Source: Bryobacterales bacterium KBS 96 (GTDB lineage Bacteria; Acidobacteriota; Terriglobia; Bryobacterales; Bryobacteraceae). From it: a stretch of DNA of 64,000 nt. Shown here in pieces: positions 8,773 through 18,700 of this stretch. The stretch's first letter is position 1; each line of letters starts with the position of its first letter. Below the pieces are notes generated by a model, which searched no databases, was not told where the DNA came from, and saw only the letters and a program-made list of their open reading frames with translations. The position numbers were made by a program, and so were the translations under genes. The stretch covers positions 5,633,357 through 5,697,356 of the forward strand of contig KB906767.1 in assembly GCA_000381625.1 (NCBI GenBank), in the 5' to 3' direction.

Positions 8773-10164
8773 ATGCCGCAATATGACCTCGTTGTGATCG
8801 GCTCAGGCCCGGCGGGCCAGCGGGCGGCAATTCAAGGCGCAAAGACCGGCAAACGTGTGGCGCTTGTCGAGAGGCGTCAAGTCGTTGGCGGCGCTTCCAT
8901 CAATACCGGGACGATCCCCAGCAAAACGATGCGCGAAGCGGTGCTGCATCTTTCGGGCTACAACTATCAGAACATCTACGGCGTTAGCTACCGGGTAAAG
9001 GACAAGATCACGATGGGCGACCTCGCCTTTCGTGTCCAGCACGTCATCAAAACTGAAATCGACGTGACGCAGGCGCAACTTTCGCGCAACGGCATTGAAG
9101 TAATGACCGGAATTGCGAGTTTCAAAGATCCGCATACTCTGCTCGTCACGAACTCGCACGGAGCACAGGAAGTGACGGGCGAAATCGTCGTGATCGGGAC
9201 CGGCACCAAACCCGCGACCTCGCCAAAGGTTGCGATCAACGCGCGAACCATCATTAACAGCGATCAAATTCTGGAAATGCCTGAGATTCCGAAGACGCTG
9301 CTGGTGGTCGGAGGCGGCGTGATCGGCGTGGAATATACGAGTATGTTCGCGACGCTGGGCGTGCGGGTCACATTGATTGAAAAGCGGCCTCGCTTGCTTG
9401 AATTCGCGGATTCGGAGATTGTCGAGGCGCTTTCCTATCATCTGCGGGACCATCGCGTGACCATGCGGCTGAACGAAGAAGTCGAGAGCGTGGCAGAGAC
9501 CCCGGATGGCGGCGTGGTCGCGAACCTTGAAAGTAAGAAGAAAGTGATGGGCGACGCGCTCCTGTATGCGGTTGGCCGCCAAGGGAACGTTGATGACCTG
9601 AATCTTCCGGCCGCGGGATTAGAAGCGGACAATCGCGGCCGCATCGCCGTCGACGCGGATTACCGGACGGCGCAGCCCAATATTTTCGCCGTTGGCGATG
9701 TGATCGGGTTCCCGAGCCTGGCGTCCGTATCCATGGAGCAGGGACGCATAGCGGTGGCGCGCGCGTTTGACAAACCCGCCAAATCGCAGCCGGCGCACTA
9801 CCCATTTGGCATCTATACCATTCCCGAGATCTCGTTTATCGGAAAGACCGAAGAGCAACTTACCGACGAGGATGTCCCATACGAGGTTGGCGTCGCGTAC
9901 TATCGCGAAATGGCGCGCGGCCAAATTCGCGGAGACACAACGGGCCGTCTTAAGCTGATTTTTCATCGCGAGACACACGACCTGTTAGGGGTCCATATCA
10001 TCGGCGAGGGCGCTTCGGAATTGCTTCATATCGGGCAGGCCGTCTTGATTCTGGGCGGTAAGCTAGACTACTTTGTCAACACGGTGTTCAATTACCCGAC
10101 TCTCGCGGAGTGCTACAAGGCCGCGGCCTTCAACGGCATAAATAAACTGACGAGGTTCCAATAG
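8773..10164 (+). CDS. sthA: Soluble NAD(P)(+) transhydrogenase
   Basis: A 463-residue flavoprotein of the pyridine nucleotide-disulfide reductase family. The N-terminus has the FAD-binding VIGSGPAGQRAA. A second dinucleotide fold, VVGGGVIGVEYTSMF, lies near residue 177, and FAVGDVIGF is the FAD-ribityl site. Where true disulfide reductases have CxxxxC, this protein has GGASINTGTIPSKTMRE, with no cysteine pair, the arrangement in SthA-type transhydrogenases. The enzyme moves hydride between NADPH and NAD+. The C-terminal dimerisation domain (FNYPTLAECYKAAA) is complete. The following ROK gene starts 7 bases after the stop. Confidence 0.93.
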   Translation: MPQYDLVVIGSGPAGQRAAIQGAKTGKRVALVERRQVVGGASINTGTIPSKTMREAVLHLSGYNYQNIYGVSYRVKDKITMGDLAFRVQHVIKTEIDVTQAQLSRNGIEVMTGIASFKDPHTLLVTNSHGAQEVTGEIVVIGTGTKPATSPKVAINARTIINSDQILEMPEIPKTLLVVGGGVIGVEYTSMFATLGVRVTLIEKRPRLLEFADSEIVEALSYHLRDHRVTMRLNEEVESVAETPDGGVVANLESKKKVMGDALLYAVGRQGNVDDLNLPAAGLEADNRGRIAVDADYRTAQPNIFAVGDVIGFPSLASVSMEQGRIAVARAFDKPAKSQPAHYPFGIYTIPEISFIGKTEEQLTDEDVPYEVGVAYYREMARGQIRGDTTGRLKLIFHRETHDLLGVHIIGEGASELLHIGQAVLILGGKLDYFVNTVFNYPTLAECYKAAAFNGINKLTRFQ

Positions 10165-10171
10165 GAGATTC

Positions 10172-11068
10172 ATGACAAGCGCTATTGGAGTTTTGGTCGC
10201 GGAACGCATCGCGGGCGCGTTAGTGATCGATCACGGGATTGCGGGCGCGGTTCGGAGTTTTCCGGAGCATAACTCAGTCAGCGATGCGCTGCAGGGAATG
10301 CCGTCCGAGATCATTGTTCAGCGCATTGTAGATGTCGTGAAGCCTCTGCTGGAGGGCTCCAAACCGTCCGCGATCGGCCTGGGCTTTCCGGGCATTATCC
10401 GAAACGGGGCCATTGAAGATTCACCCAATCTGGTTCAGTTGAAGGGCGTTCACATTCAGAACGTGCTGCGGGAGGCTCTGACGCCAATAGCCGCGGGCAT
10501 TCCGATCGCGATCTTCAACGACGCGGATGTTGTGGCGGCCGGGCTCGCCGCTACGCGCGGCCACCTGGCCCGGCTGATCCGGGTCTGGACGCTTGGAAAC
10601 GGTATCGGCTTCGGCCGGTACCCATTTCAAGAAGGTATCTGGGAAGGCGGCCACCTTGTGGTTACGCTCGACCCCAAGGAACATTTCTGCGGATGCGGCG
10701 GGAAAGGGCATCTTGAAGGCATAATGGGGCAGCGCGCCATGCGGCTGCGCTTTATGGATCTCGAGCCGGAAGAGGTATTCGAGCACGCCAAGCAGGGCGA
10801 TCGCCGCTGCGTCGAGTTTGTGAAACTCTGGCACCGCGCGCTCGCGGCGGCCACGGCCAACTGCATTCACCTGGAGGGCTCCGGGAAGTTTTTTATCACC
10901 GGCATGAACTCGAAGTACTTGAATATTGCTCTGCTTGGAGACTACCTTCACGAAATGGTGAAGCTGACTCCTTTGCAAGGCTATTCGCTCGAGATCGTTC
11001 CCGGCGGGGAAGAAATTGCATTGATCGGCGCTGCCGTGAACGGTTCGCAGTCCGTTGAGCGGAGCTAA
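10172..11068 (+). CDS. ROK-family protein with degenerate nucleotide-binding motifs
   Basis: A 298-residue protein with the overall plan of ROK sugar kinases. The catalytic loop FNDADVVAAG is at 115-124, EGGH at 158-161 and a zinc-knuckle-like FCGCGGKGHLEG at 172-183. Three elements deviate. The first phosphate loop, normally DIGGTK, reads VLVAERIAG. The second, normally GTGIGGG, reads LGNGIGFG. The last zinc cysteine is His180. The catalytic Asp117 is retained. It may be an altered kinase (glucokinase or N-acetyl-sugar kinase by descent) or a sugar-binding pseudoenzyme. No N-terminal helix-turn-helix is present, so it is not a ROK repressor. It sits between sthA and an overlapping P450. Confidence 0.8.
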   Translation: MTSAIGVLVAERIAGALVIDHGIAGAVRSFPEHNSVSDALQGMPSEIIVQRIVDVVKPLLEGSKPSAIGLGFPGIIRNGAIEDSPNLVQLKGVHIQNVLREALTPIAAGIPIAIFNDADVVAAGLAATRGHLARLIRVWTLGNGIGFGRYPFQEGIWEGGHLVVTLDPKEHFCGCGGKGHLEGIMGQRAMRLRFMDLEPEEVFEHAKQGDRRCVEFVKLWHRALAAATANCIHLEGSGKFFITGMNSKYLNIALLGDYLHEMVKLTPLQGYSLEIVPGGEEIALIGAAVNGSQSVERS

Positions 11069-12437
11069 TTCCAGACCGCGCATTCCCGGACCCGCCTCGT
11101 GGTCTCCTCTCGGGCAAATCCGCGCGTTTCGAAGCAACCCTCTCCATTTCCTGACCGGGTTGCATCGCGAATACGGCGATCTCGTTCGTTTCCGCCTGAT
11201 CCGCCAGCCGGCTTATCTCGTTTCGAATCCCGATCACGTTCGCGATCTGCTGATTCAGCATGGGGCAAATACCACAAAGAGCCTGGCGCTCCGGCGCTCG
11301 AAGGCGCTCCTCGGAGAAGGGCTGTTGACCAGCGAACCGCCGCTGCACACACGGCAGCGCCGCCTGATGCAACCCGCGTTCCATCGCGAGCGCCTGCAAA
11401 GCTACGGGAAATTGATGATCGCGACCGGCCAGGAATGGCTGCGCGGCTGGCGGGAGCGCGGCATCGCGGAGCGTCCGTTCGACCTGCACAGCGAAATGAT
11501 GCAGCTCACGCTCTCAATCGTCGTGCGGGCGCTGTTCAGCAGCGATCTCGCGCCGCTGGCGGAAGAGATGAGCCGCGTCACCAACACCATCATGGAGATG
11601 TTCCCCTGGCTGATTTTGCCGTATGTGGAAAACGTGGAGAACTGGCCGCTGCCAGTGAGCCGCCGCTTCCGAAAAGCGCGTGAGCGTCTGGACGGCGTAA
11701 TCTACGGACTGATCCGGGAGCGCCGGGCATCTTCCGAGCCGGGCGCCGATCTGCTTGCAATGCTGCTGGCCGCTCAAGACCCGGAAGGCGATGGAGGCCA
11801 GATGAACGATAAACAGGTTCGCGACGAATTGCTGACCCTGTTTCTTGCAGGCCATGAAACCACCGCAAACGCGCTCACCTGGACATGGTATCTGCTGAGC
11901 CAGAATCCTGAAGCCGAAGCCCGCTTCCACCGGGAACTGGCGGAGGTGCTGGGCGAAGGCAGGACGCCCGAGGTGGGAGACTTCGAGGCGCTGCCGTACA
12001 CCACGGCGGTTTTCATGGAGTCGATGCGCCTCTACCCGCCGGCATGGGCCATTGCGCGCATCCCGAAGGTTCCTATCCAGCTAGGCGAATACGAGATTCC
12101 GGCGAAGTCGCTGTGCCTCGCGTGCCAGTGGGTGACGCACCGCGATGGCCGCTACTTCCGCGAGCCGGAGCGTTTCCTCCCCGAACGCTGGGTTCAGCCA
12201 GAGGACAAGCGGCCGCGGTTCGCTTATTATCCGTTCGGGGCCGGCTCGCGTATCTGCATCGGAGAACGCTTTGCGTGGATGGAGGGCGTGCTGTTGCTTG
12301 CTGTGTTCGGGCAGAAGTGGCGTTTCCGTCTTGCGCCGGATGCCGAGGTAGTGCCGCAACCGGTGATTACGCTAAGGCCGCGTTATGGCCTCAAAATGAT
12401 AGCCGAACGCCGCGGATTGTCCGGGATGCTTGAATGA
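11055..12437 (+). CDS. Cytochrome P450 monooxygenase
   Basis: A 460-residue P450. It shows the I-helix oxygen-activation motif AGHETT, the K-helix ESMR (ExxR), the meander PERFLPERW and the haem loop FGAGSRICIG with the thiolate cysteine near residue 401. The absence of an N-terminal membrane anchor implies a soluble enzyme. The sequence style is closer to CYP4/CYP102-like and other 'class II-looking' bacterial P450s than to P450cam. No ferredoxin or reductase gene is adjacent, so the electron donor is unknown. The TTG start at 11055 lies inside the end of the ROK gene (14-base overlap), suggesting coupled translation. Substrate not predictable. Confidence 0.95.
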   Translation: MSGANSRPRIPGPASWSPLGQIRAFRSNPLHFLTGLHREYGDLVRFRLIRQPAYLVSNPDHVRDLLIQHGANTTKSLALRRSKALLGEGLLTSEPPLHTRQRRLMQPAFHRERLQSYGKLMIATGQEWLRGWRERGIAERPFDLHSEMMQLTLSIVVRALFSSDLAPLAEEMSRVTNTIMEMFPWLILPYVENVENWPLPVSRRFRKARERLDGVIYGLIRERRASSEPGADLLAMLLAAQDPEGDGGQMNDKQVRDELLTLFLAGHETTANALTWTWYLLSQNPEAEARFHRELAEVLGEGRTPEVGDFEALPYTTAVFMESMRLYPPAWAIARIPKVPIQLGEYEIPAKSLCLACQWVTHRDGRYFREPERFLPERWVQPEDKRPRFAYYPFGAGSRICIGERFAWMEGVLLLAVFGQKWRFRLAPDAEVVPQPVITLRPRYGLKMIAERRGLSGMLE

Positions 12438-12441
12438 GTGC

Positions 12442-13614
12442 ATGGCCTCTCTTCCGGCAGTCCGTGTGAATCGAAAGGCGGCGCTGCGCGTCGAATCGGG
12501 GCATCCCTGGATTTTTGCGAGCGATATCGTCGATCGCGGCGCGGCTTCCTCGGGCGATGCCGTGCGCGTCGTCGATCCCAAGGGCCGCAATCTGGGAACG
12601 GCGCACTATAGCTCCACATCGCAGATCACGCTCCGGCTTCTGGCGACAGGCGTGGAGGCTATCGACCTGGCCTTCCTGCGCCGCCGTATTGCCGCGGCCG
12701 AAGCGTATCGCAAGCTGGTCGTCGACAACTCCGATGCTTACCGGCTGGTCCATGCCGAAGGCGATCTGCTGCCTGGGCTGATCGTCGACCGTTACGGCGA
12801 TTACTTCGTCGTGCAACTGCTCAATCAGGGAATGGACCGTCTCGCGGAGCAGATCGTCAGCGTGCTCGAAGAGCAGTTCTCGCCGCGCGGAATTGTCGCA
12901 CGGAACGATGTTCCGACGCGAGCCAAAGAGAACCTTCCGGTTGAAGTGAGAAGTCTCTCGGGTGAAATCCCCGATCGCGTTTCCATACACATGAACGGCT
13001 TAGTCTGGGATGCGGATCTGCAGGGCGGTCAGAAGACAGGAATTTTTCTGGACCAGCGCGAGAACTATCTAGCCGCCAAACAATACGCGCAAGGGCGTGC
13101 TCTCGATTGCTTCGCGGCCACAGGGGGATTCGCGCTGCATCTTGCCGGCGTTTGCGAGTCGGTCGAGGGAATCGATTCATCGGCGCCCTCACTCGACACC
13201 GCGCGAGCCAATGCGCAAAAGAATGGAATCGCCAACGTGGAGTTCCGGAAGGCGGACGTGCTCGACTATTTGCCGAGCCTGGTTGCCGCGCACAAACGCT
13301 ACGACATCGTAGTTGTCGATCCGCCTGCGTTTACAAAATCCCGCGGCGCGCTCGAAGGCGCGGCCCGCGGGTATAAAGAGATCAATCTGCGGGCATTGCG
13401 TCTGCTGGGTCCGGGCGGAGTGCTGGTGAGTTGTTCCTGTTCTCATCACATGAGCGAAGCCCATCTGCTGGAGATTGTCGCCGCGGCCGCTCTCGATTGC
13501 GGAAAGCGGTTGCGGGTGATGGAACGCCGGACGCAATCGCGTGATCATCCGATTCTTCTCACCGTGCCTGAAACACACTATTTGAAGTGTCTGATTTTCC
13601 AGGTTTTTGGGTGA
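12442..13614 (+). CDS. Class I SAM-dependent rRNA methyltransferase, RlmI-like
   Basis: A 390-residue protein. An N-terminal PUA-type domain (VNRKAALRVESGHPWIFASDI) is followed by an EEHAD-type linker and a Rossmann methyltransferase domain with LDCFAATGGFALHLA as the SAM loop, VVVDPPAFTKS as motif IV and VSCSCSHHMSE carrying the catalytic cysteine region of m5C methyltransferases. RlmI makes m5C1962 in 23S rRNA; exact position here is inferred. The ATG at 12442 is 4 bases past the P450 stop; a TTG at 12430 would overlap it. The conserved core is intact. It is the last gene of the sthA series. Confidence 0.92.
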   Translation: MASLPAVRVNRKAALRVESGHPWIFASDIVDRGAASSGDAVRVVDPKGRNLGTAHYSSTSQITLRLLATGVEAIDLAFLRRRIAAAEAYRKLVVDNSDAYRLVHAEGDLLPGLIVDRYGDYFVVQLLNQGMDRLAEQIVSVLEEQFSPRGIVARNDVPTRAKENLPVEVRSLSGEIPDRVSIHMNGLVWDADLQGGQKTGIFLDQRENYLAAKQYAQGRALDCFAATGGFALHLAGVCESVEGIDSSAPSLDTARANAQKNGIANVEFRKADVLDYLPSLVAAHKRYDIVVVDPPAFTKSRGALEGAARGYKEINLRALRLLGPGGVLVSCSCSHHMSEAHLLEIVAAAALDCGKRLRVMERRTQSRDHPILLTVPETHYLKCLIFQVFG

Positions 13615-13657
13615 GGCCGGAACGCGCCCTCGCGATTGGTGGGAGTGGAACCGGTTT

Positions 13658-14554
13658 CTACACCATACGTTCGTTGGGGCCCCAGAATGGTTCCGGGGTT
13701 GGTATGAACTCGATTGGAACTTCTGGAACGAAGGACCGGAGCCAATCGGCGCAATACTTCATACCTGCCTCTTCCGAAACCACGTGGCCAAGCAAGATCA
13801 AGGCTTTCCTGTCGCCTTTCGCTATAGAGTCTTGGACATACTCGAGCAGTTCCCACTCGCGTGTCTCTCCGGCGATAAGGACATCCACGCCTTTTTCCCG
13901 GAATTCCGGGATGCCCGGCATGCGGCTTACATATCCCCAGCTTGCCAGTGCCCGGTGGATCGGGAGTTTCGGGTCGCCCACTACGCGCATAGTTCGAACT
14001 TGCAAGCGAGATTGAATTTCTTTCGTTAGGCGTAGAAGAGGCACGCCCGGGAACACGAAGCGTCGAATGTCCTGCTGGTCGGCGTTATGCGCCCAGCCTA
14101 GCGCTCGCATCATCCCCACCGCTATTCCGTCCGGCCGCCGGGCATGCCAGTGATCGTGAAAATGAAATACGGTCAGATCGTGCTCGCGAATGAATTTCTC
14201 TTTGAACCGGAAGGTGGCGTCGTCCGCCAAGTCGCCGGTCTCATCCTGGCGCATATAGAACGGAGTCTCGTGTGTGATCACCAGATTCTTGCCGGCGGCG
14301 GCCGCGTGTTTGAGAACGTTTAGCGTCGCCATCATGGTCGTTGCGATCCCGCCAACAATCATGTCCGGACGCCCCGCAACAATTTTGTCAACGGTCTTTA
14401 CGCGCCAGGGAATACCAACCATTTTTTGAATGCGCTCGATCGCCTCTGCCGCGGTTAGGCGCGCTCGGGACTGCTTGGTTAACGCCAGGCGCCCTGATGT
14501 GGCCGCCATCCCTCCGAGCACGACATTCCGGCGCGAGAGCACTTTGGAACTCAT
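13658..14554 (-). CDS. Nif3-like dinuclear metal protein with a Tat-type signal
   Basis: A 298-residue protein. It contains the motifs of the Nif3/YbgI family: ITHETPFY (metal His), FHFHDHWH in the middle, and GETREWELLEYVQDS plus LGHVVSEEAG near the end. These supply His and Glu ligands for a two-metal centre. Cytosolic Nif3 proteins lack a leader, but here the N-terminus has SRRNVVLGG followed by a short apolar stretch, a plausible twin-arginine signal. The reaction of the family is not firmly known; GTP cyclohydrolase-like or phosphatase-like roles have been discussed. It converges with the methyltransferase gene (43-base gap). The hydrophobic core of the signal is short, so export is probable rather than certain. 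Confidence 0.82.
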   Translation of the reverse strand: MSSKVLSRRNVVLGGMAATSGRLALTKQSRARLTAAEAIERIQKMVGIPWRVKTVDKIVAGRPDMIVGGIATTMMATLNVLKHAAAAGKNLVITHETPFYMRQDETGDLADDATFRFKEKFIREHDLTVFHFHDHWHARRPDGIAVGMMRALGWAHNADQQDIRRFVFPGVPLLRLTKEIQSRLQVRTMRVVGDPKLPIHRALASWGYVSRMPGIPEFREKGVDVLIAGETREWELLEYVQDSIAKGDRKALILLGHVVSEEAGMKYCADWLRSFVPEVPIEFIPTPEPFWGPNERMV

Positions 14555-14636
14555 TTGTTCCAGAGTTTATCAACGGCGAATTTCCGGGACTCCACGCAAA
14601 AGAGATCGGCCTTTTGAGATTCGCGTACGGCTTATA

Positions 14637-14972
14637 TCAGGCGATGGCGGCCCGGCGCGCTGCTCGATTTGCGTGCTGCATGGTGCGAAGAGTGGAGGCC
14701 GCAAACTCCAGTGCATCGATCAAGCTATCGCACTCCGAATCGCCGTCGAACACTAGTGAAACCTTCTTAGATCGTTCGGATGCTTCAAACGTCAAGTCGG
14801 CGCCGGTATCGGCCTCAAGAACCAGAACGGTGCGTCCGCCCTGTTCAGGACCTTGCGCTTTCGGACAGTTCGTGCCTACCGTCACGCGTAGCGTGTTCGC
14901 GCTGACAAGTTCGCGCGTGACCGCCGCGATCTGATTATCGTCGACCGTGAGTACGGAGTAGGTTTGGTGCAT
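14637..14972 (-). CDS. Small protein of unknown function
   Basis: From the ATG at 14972 this frame gives 111 residues beginning MHQTYSVLTVDDNQIAA. The composition is that of a real soluble alpha/beta protein, with alternating hydrophobic strands (VLVLEADTGADLTFEA, KVSLVFDG) and an Ala/Arg-rich C-terminal helix. No family recognised. Longer in-frame starts up to 15062 add a Ser/Arg-rich stretch that looks non-coding. No clear Shine-Dalgarno is visible. It lies between the Nif3-like gene (63 bases downstream) and the divergent RibD-like gene. Confidence 0.5.
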   Translation of the reverse strand: MHQTYSVLTVDDNQIAAVTRELVSANTLRVTVGTNCPKAQGPEQGGRTVLVLEADTGADLTFEASERSKKVSLVFDGDSECDSLIDALEFAASTLRTMQHANRAARRAAIA

Positions 14973-15186
14973 GAAAAGAGGATACCGGATGCGCGGCGTG
15001 GCTCTGTTTGGGGAAGCGGTCATACCGACCCATTGGTCCGCTTGGGTTGAAGATGTTCGCAAGAATGCCCGCTCCTTGACGGTTGCGGTTCGGTGGAGAT
15101 AACCTGACCTTCAACCGATTCTCACTTGCGGTGCTTCTGGTGCGCGTGCATGGACGATTGTGCGCCGGAAGCGTATTCTGTTTTAA

Positions 15187-15705
15187 ATGCGAACGGTGAC
15201 GTACTTCGTCGCGAATAGTCTGGACGGCTTTATCGCGCGTCAGGATGGTAGCGTGGATTGGCTCTTCATGGACCAGGACTACGGGATGGCGGAGTTCTTC
15301 GGAACGGTCGACGTTGCGGTCATGGGTCGGAAGACCTACGACAAGGCGCTTGAACTGTCGCCCGCGGATGTCCTCTTCCCCAATATGGAGAGATACGTAT
15401 TTTCACGGATGAAATCGAAGAGCGAATCAGGCGCAGCAAGATTCGTCTCCGAAGATGTTGAAACCTGGACGAATCGCTTACGAGAGAAGCCCGGGAAAAA
15501 CATTTGGCTGGTCGGAGGCGGCGATTTAGTGCGGCAGTTTCTTCAGAAGCATCTCGTCGATGAGATCGTGCTTACCATTCATCCGCGTTTACTCGGAAGT
15601 GGGATTTCACTGTTTCCTCAGCCGTATCCGGAAACAGAGTTGGAACTCGCACACTGCCGTCAGTACTCGACGGGATTGGTTCAGGTCTTCTATCGGGTGA
15701 AATAG
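15187..15705 (+). CDS. RibD C-terminal/dihydrofolate-reductase-like protein
   Basis: A 172-residue single-domain protein. YFVANSLDGFIARQDGSVDWL at the N-terminus region, VMGRKTYDKAL, and IWLVGGGDLVRQFL identify the YyaP/YwjB branch of the DHFR/RibD reductase fold, which binds NADPH through the GGG loop. These stand-alone proteins are usually annotated as dihydrofolate reductase family; physiological substrates are rarely known. The length and fold are complete. It appears to be a single-gene unit, followed by a convergent oxidase gene. Confidence 0.88.
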   Translation: MRTVTYFVANSLDGFIARQDGSVDWLFMDQDYGMAEFFGTVDVAVMGRKTYDKALELSPADVLFPNMERYVFSRMKSKSESGAARFVSEDVETWTNRLREKPGKNIWLVGGGDLVRQFLQKHLVDEIVLTIHPRLLGSGISLFPQPYPETELELAHCRQYSTGLVQVFYRVK

Positions 15706-15750
15706 CCAAATGTTGCGGAGTTTTGACTCAAGGTGACGAACGAACTTCGG

Positions 15751-18700
15751 TTAATGCGTGGGCGTATCGGCCGGCGTTCCGCCGGCGTTTTTCCTCGAAA
15801 GCAGATATAGGCCGCCCGCGAGAAGCATGCCGGCCCCTGCCGTCGCGGTCATCACCGGGTAGGACGGCCGCTCCTGCACAAACCCGGCTTCGACGTATTT
15901 CGATTTACGCGGCGGCAACGGCTGATGCAGCGCCATCTGGATCACCTCGGCCAGATGCATTCCACGGCGCTTTGTCCCATGTTCAATCTGCTCTCGGCAG
16001 CTAAAGCCGTCGGCGACAATAAGCGTTTCACTGCCGGCCGATCGAACTCGCGGCAGAAGAACGCGTTCTCCGATTTTCATCGATACGTCGTAGTGGCCTT
16101 CTTCATAGCCAAATGAGCCGGCCAGACCGCAGCAGCCGGAATCGAGCAATTCTGCTTTGATGCCCATCCTCTTCAGCAAATTCGTTTCACTATCGATATC
16201 GAAGATCGCCTTTTGGTGGCAGTGCCCGTGAACCAGCGCATTTCGCTTGAGCACAGGAACACGGTAATCGACGCGGGCTAGGAAGTCGCTCAAGACGAAC
16301 GTCTGTTCGCGCAAACGATAGGCATCCTCGTTTTTTGAAAGCATGTTTGTCAATTCGTCGCGGAAAACCGACGCGCAGCTTGGCTCCAGGCATACAACCG
16401 GCGTTCCGGCTGTAATTTGGGGCTGTAGTGCGGAGAGAATCTGAAGCAGATGCTTCTTCGCTTGATCGAGAAGGCCGTAATCGTACAGCGGGCGGCCGCA
16501 GCAGAGATGTTGCTCGGGAACCCGGACGCGGTAACCGGCCGATTCCAATACTTCGACCGCCGCTATTGCCGTATGCGGAAAGAAGTGATTGTTGAACGTA
16601 TCGGGCCAGAGCACCACTTCGGGCCGGCGGTCGTCTTTGCGCCGTGTTTCCGTTTCATGTTGCGCGAACCAGGATTTGAACGTTCGCGGCGCAAATGCCG
16701 GCATCTTTCGATGCTGCGTAACTCCGGCCAGCTTCTTTGCGATACTCGATAGTCCCGGTGTCTGCGTGAGGAGATTGGCGAGATCGGGAAATTGCGAGGC
16801 GAGTTGTGCCCACCGGAAGATCTGGCCCATTGCGTATGCCGCGGGCGGGCGCGTCCGGCCTTCATAATAGTGCGCGAGGAATTCCGCCTTATAGGTCGCG
16901 ACATCCACATTGACGGGGCAATCGCCCTTGCATCCTTTGCAGGCGAGACAGAGGTCCAGCGCCTCCCGAATGTGTTCGTCACGCCAGCCGTCCTGTATCA
17001 CATCCCCGCGCAGCATCTCGAAAAGCAGGCGGGCGCGGCCGCGCGTTGTATGCATTTCATCACGCGTCGCATGAAAACTCGGGCACATCGTGCCGCCGTC
17101 GAGCCCGCGGCATTTTCCGACACCGAAGCAGCGTTCCGTGGCTTGCGCCAGGCTGCCATTGTCGTCGGGGAACTGAAACCAGGTCAACACCGGCTTGGGC
17201 TTGTAATCCGGGCCCTCGCGCAAATTGCTATCGAGCGGATAGGGATCGACAATCTTGCCGGGATTCATGCGCCAAAGGGGGTCCCATGCGGACTTGAACT
17301 CTCGAAATGCCTGGATCAGATCCGAGCCGAACATGATGGGAAGCAGTTCAGCTCTCGCCTGGCCGTCGCCGTGTTCGCCCGAGAGCGATCCGCCATGCCG
17401 CACGACAATGTGCGCTATTTCGGTCATGAATCCGCGATAGTTTCGGACGCCTTCGGCCGTTTTGGGATTGAAGGTAATGCGCGCGTGAATGCAGCCGTCC
17501 CCGAAATGCCCATACAGCGTGCAGACGTAATGATACTTGTCCAGCAGCTTGTAGAAATCGCGGAGATACTTTCCGACATTCTCCGGAGCGACCGCGGCAT
17601 CTTCCCAACTCGGCCATGAATCCTCCACGCCGGGAACGCGGCTTGCGCCCACGCCGGCTTCGCGGATTTTCCAGATCTTTTTCTGGTTCGCGGAATCTTC
17701 GAGAAGCCGCATGCCGATTTGATCGTGATCGATTTCGCGAATCTTATCCATTGCTTTGCGCGCGAGCGCGTTGGCTTCCTTCTGTGTGTCCGCTCCGAAT
17801 TCCGCAAGCAGCCAGGTATCGCCGGGCGCAAGCAGGTCCAGGCCCGCTACTTTGTTGCCTTTGCGTTGTTCGTTCTCGATCAGATGCTTCTGAAATGCTT
17901 CGAGTCCGATGGGTCCCATCTCGCGAATAGCAACTGTCCGGTCGCCTGCTACAAACACATTTGGATAAGCAATGACAACTAGCGATCGATACGGCGGGCT
18001 GTGCATCAGCCGCATTTTGGCCCGAAGCACGAGAACGCAGGTGCTTTCCGTGCCCACAAGCGCCCTGGCGACATGGAAACCGTTTTCCGGCAGAAGCTGA
18101 TCCAGGTTATAGCCGGACACGCGCCGGGGAATGTTGGGATACCGCTCGCGGATCAGCGCCGCGTACCGGTCGCGGATACTCTTCAGTTTGGCGTATATGT
18201 CGCCTTTCCGGCCACCTTTGCGGATGATGGTTTCCAGTTCGGATTCGCTTGTCGGGCCAACCGTCATCCGCACGCCGTCGTACGTGAGAATGTCGAGTTC
18301 CTCGACGTTATCGACCGTCTTGCCGCCCATCACGGAATGCACGCCGCACGAATTGTTGCCGATCATGCCCCCAAGCGTGCAGTATTCATGAGTGGCAGGA
18401 TCGGGCGCGAGAGTCAGATGGTATTTTTCGGCTGCATCCCGCAAGTCGTCGTCGATCAGGCCGGGTTCAACCCAGGCATACTTGTGACGCGAATTCAATT
18501 CCAGAAGTTTGTTCAGGTATTTAGAAAAGTCGATAACGACCGCGACATTGCAACATTGTCCAGCGAGGCTGGTTCCGCATCCACGCCCAAGAATAGGGAC
18601 TTGGTGCTGCCGGCAGATTTCTATCGTGCGCATCACATCTTCGATGGTCCGGGGTATCACGACGCCGATGGGCGGCTGGCGATACATCGAGAGGTCGGAG

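Noticed and set aside
16792-17619. 275-residue forward frame opposite the FAD/Fe-S oxidase
   Set aside because: Antisense to clear domains of the oxidase; long only because of GC-rich codon usage.
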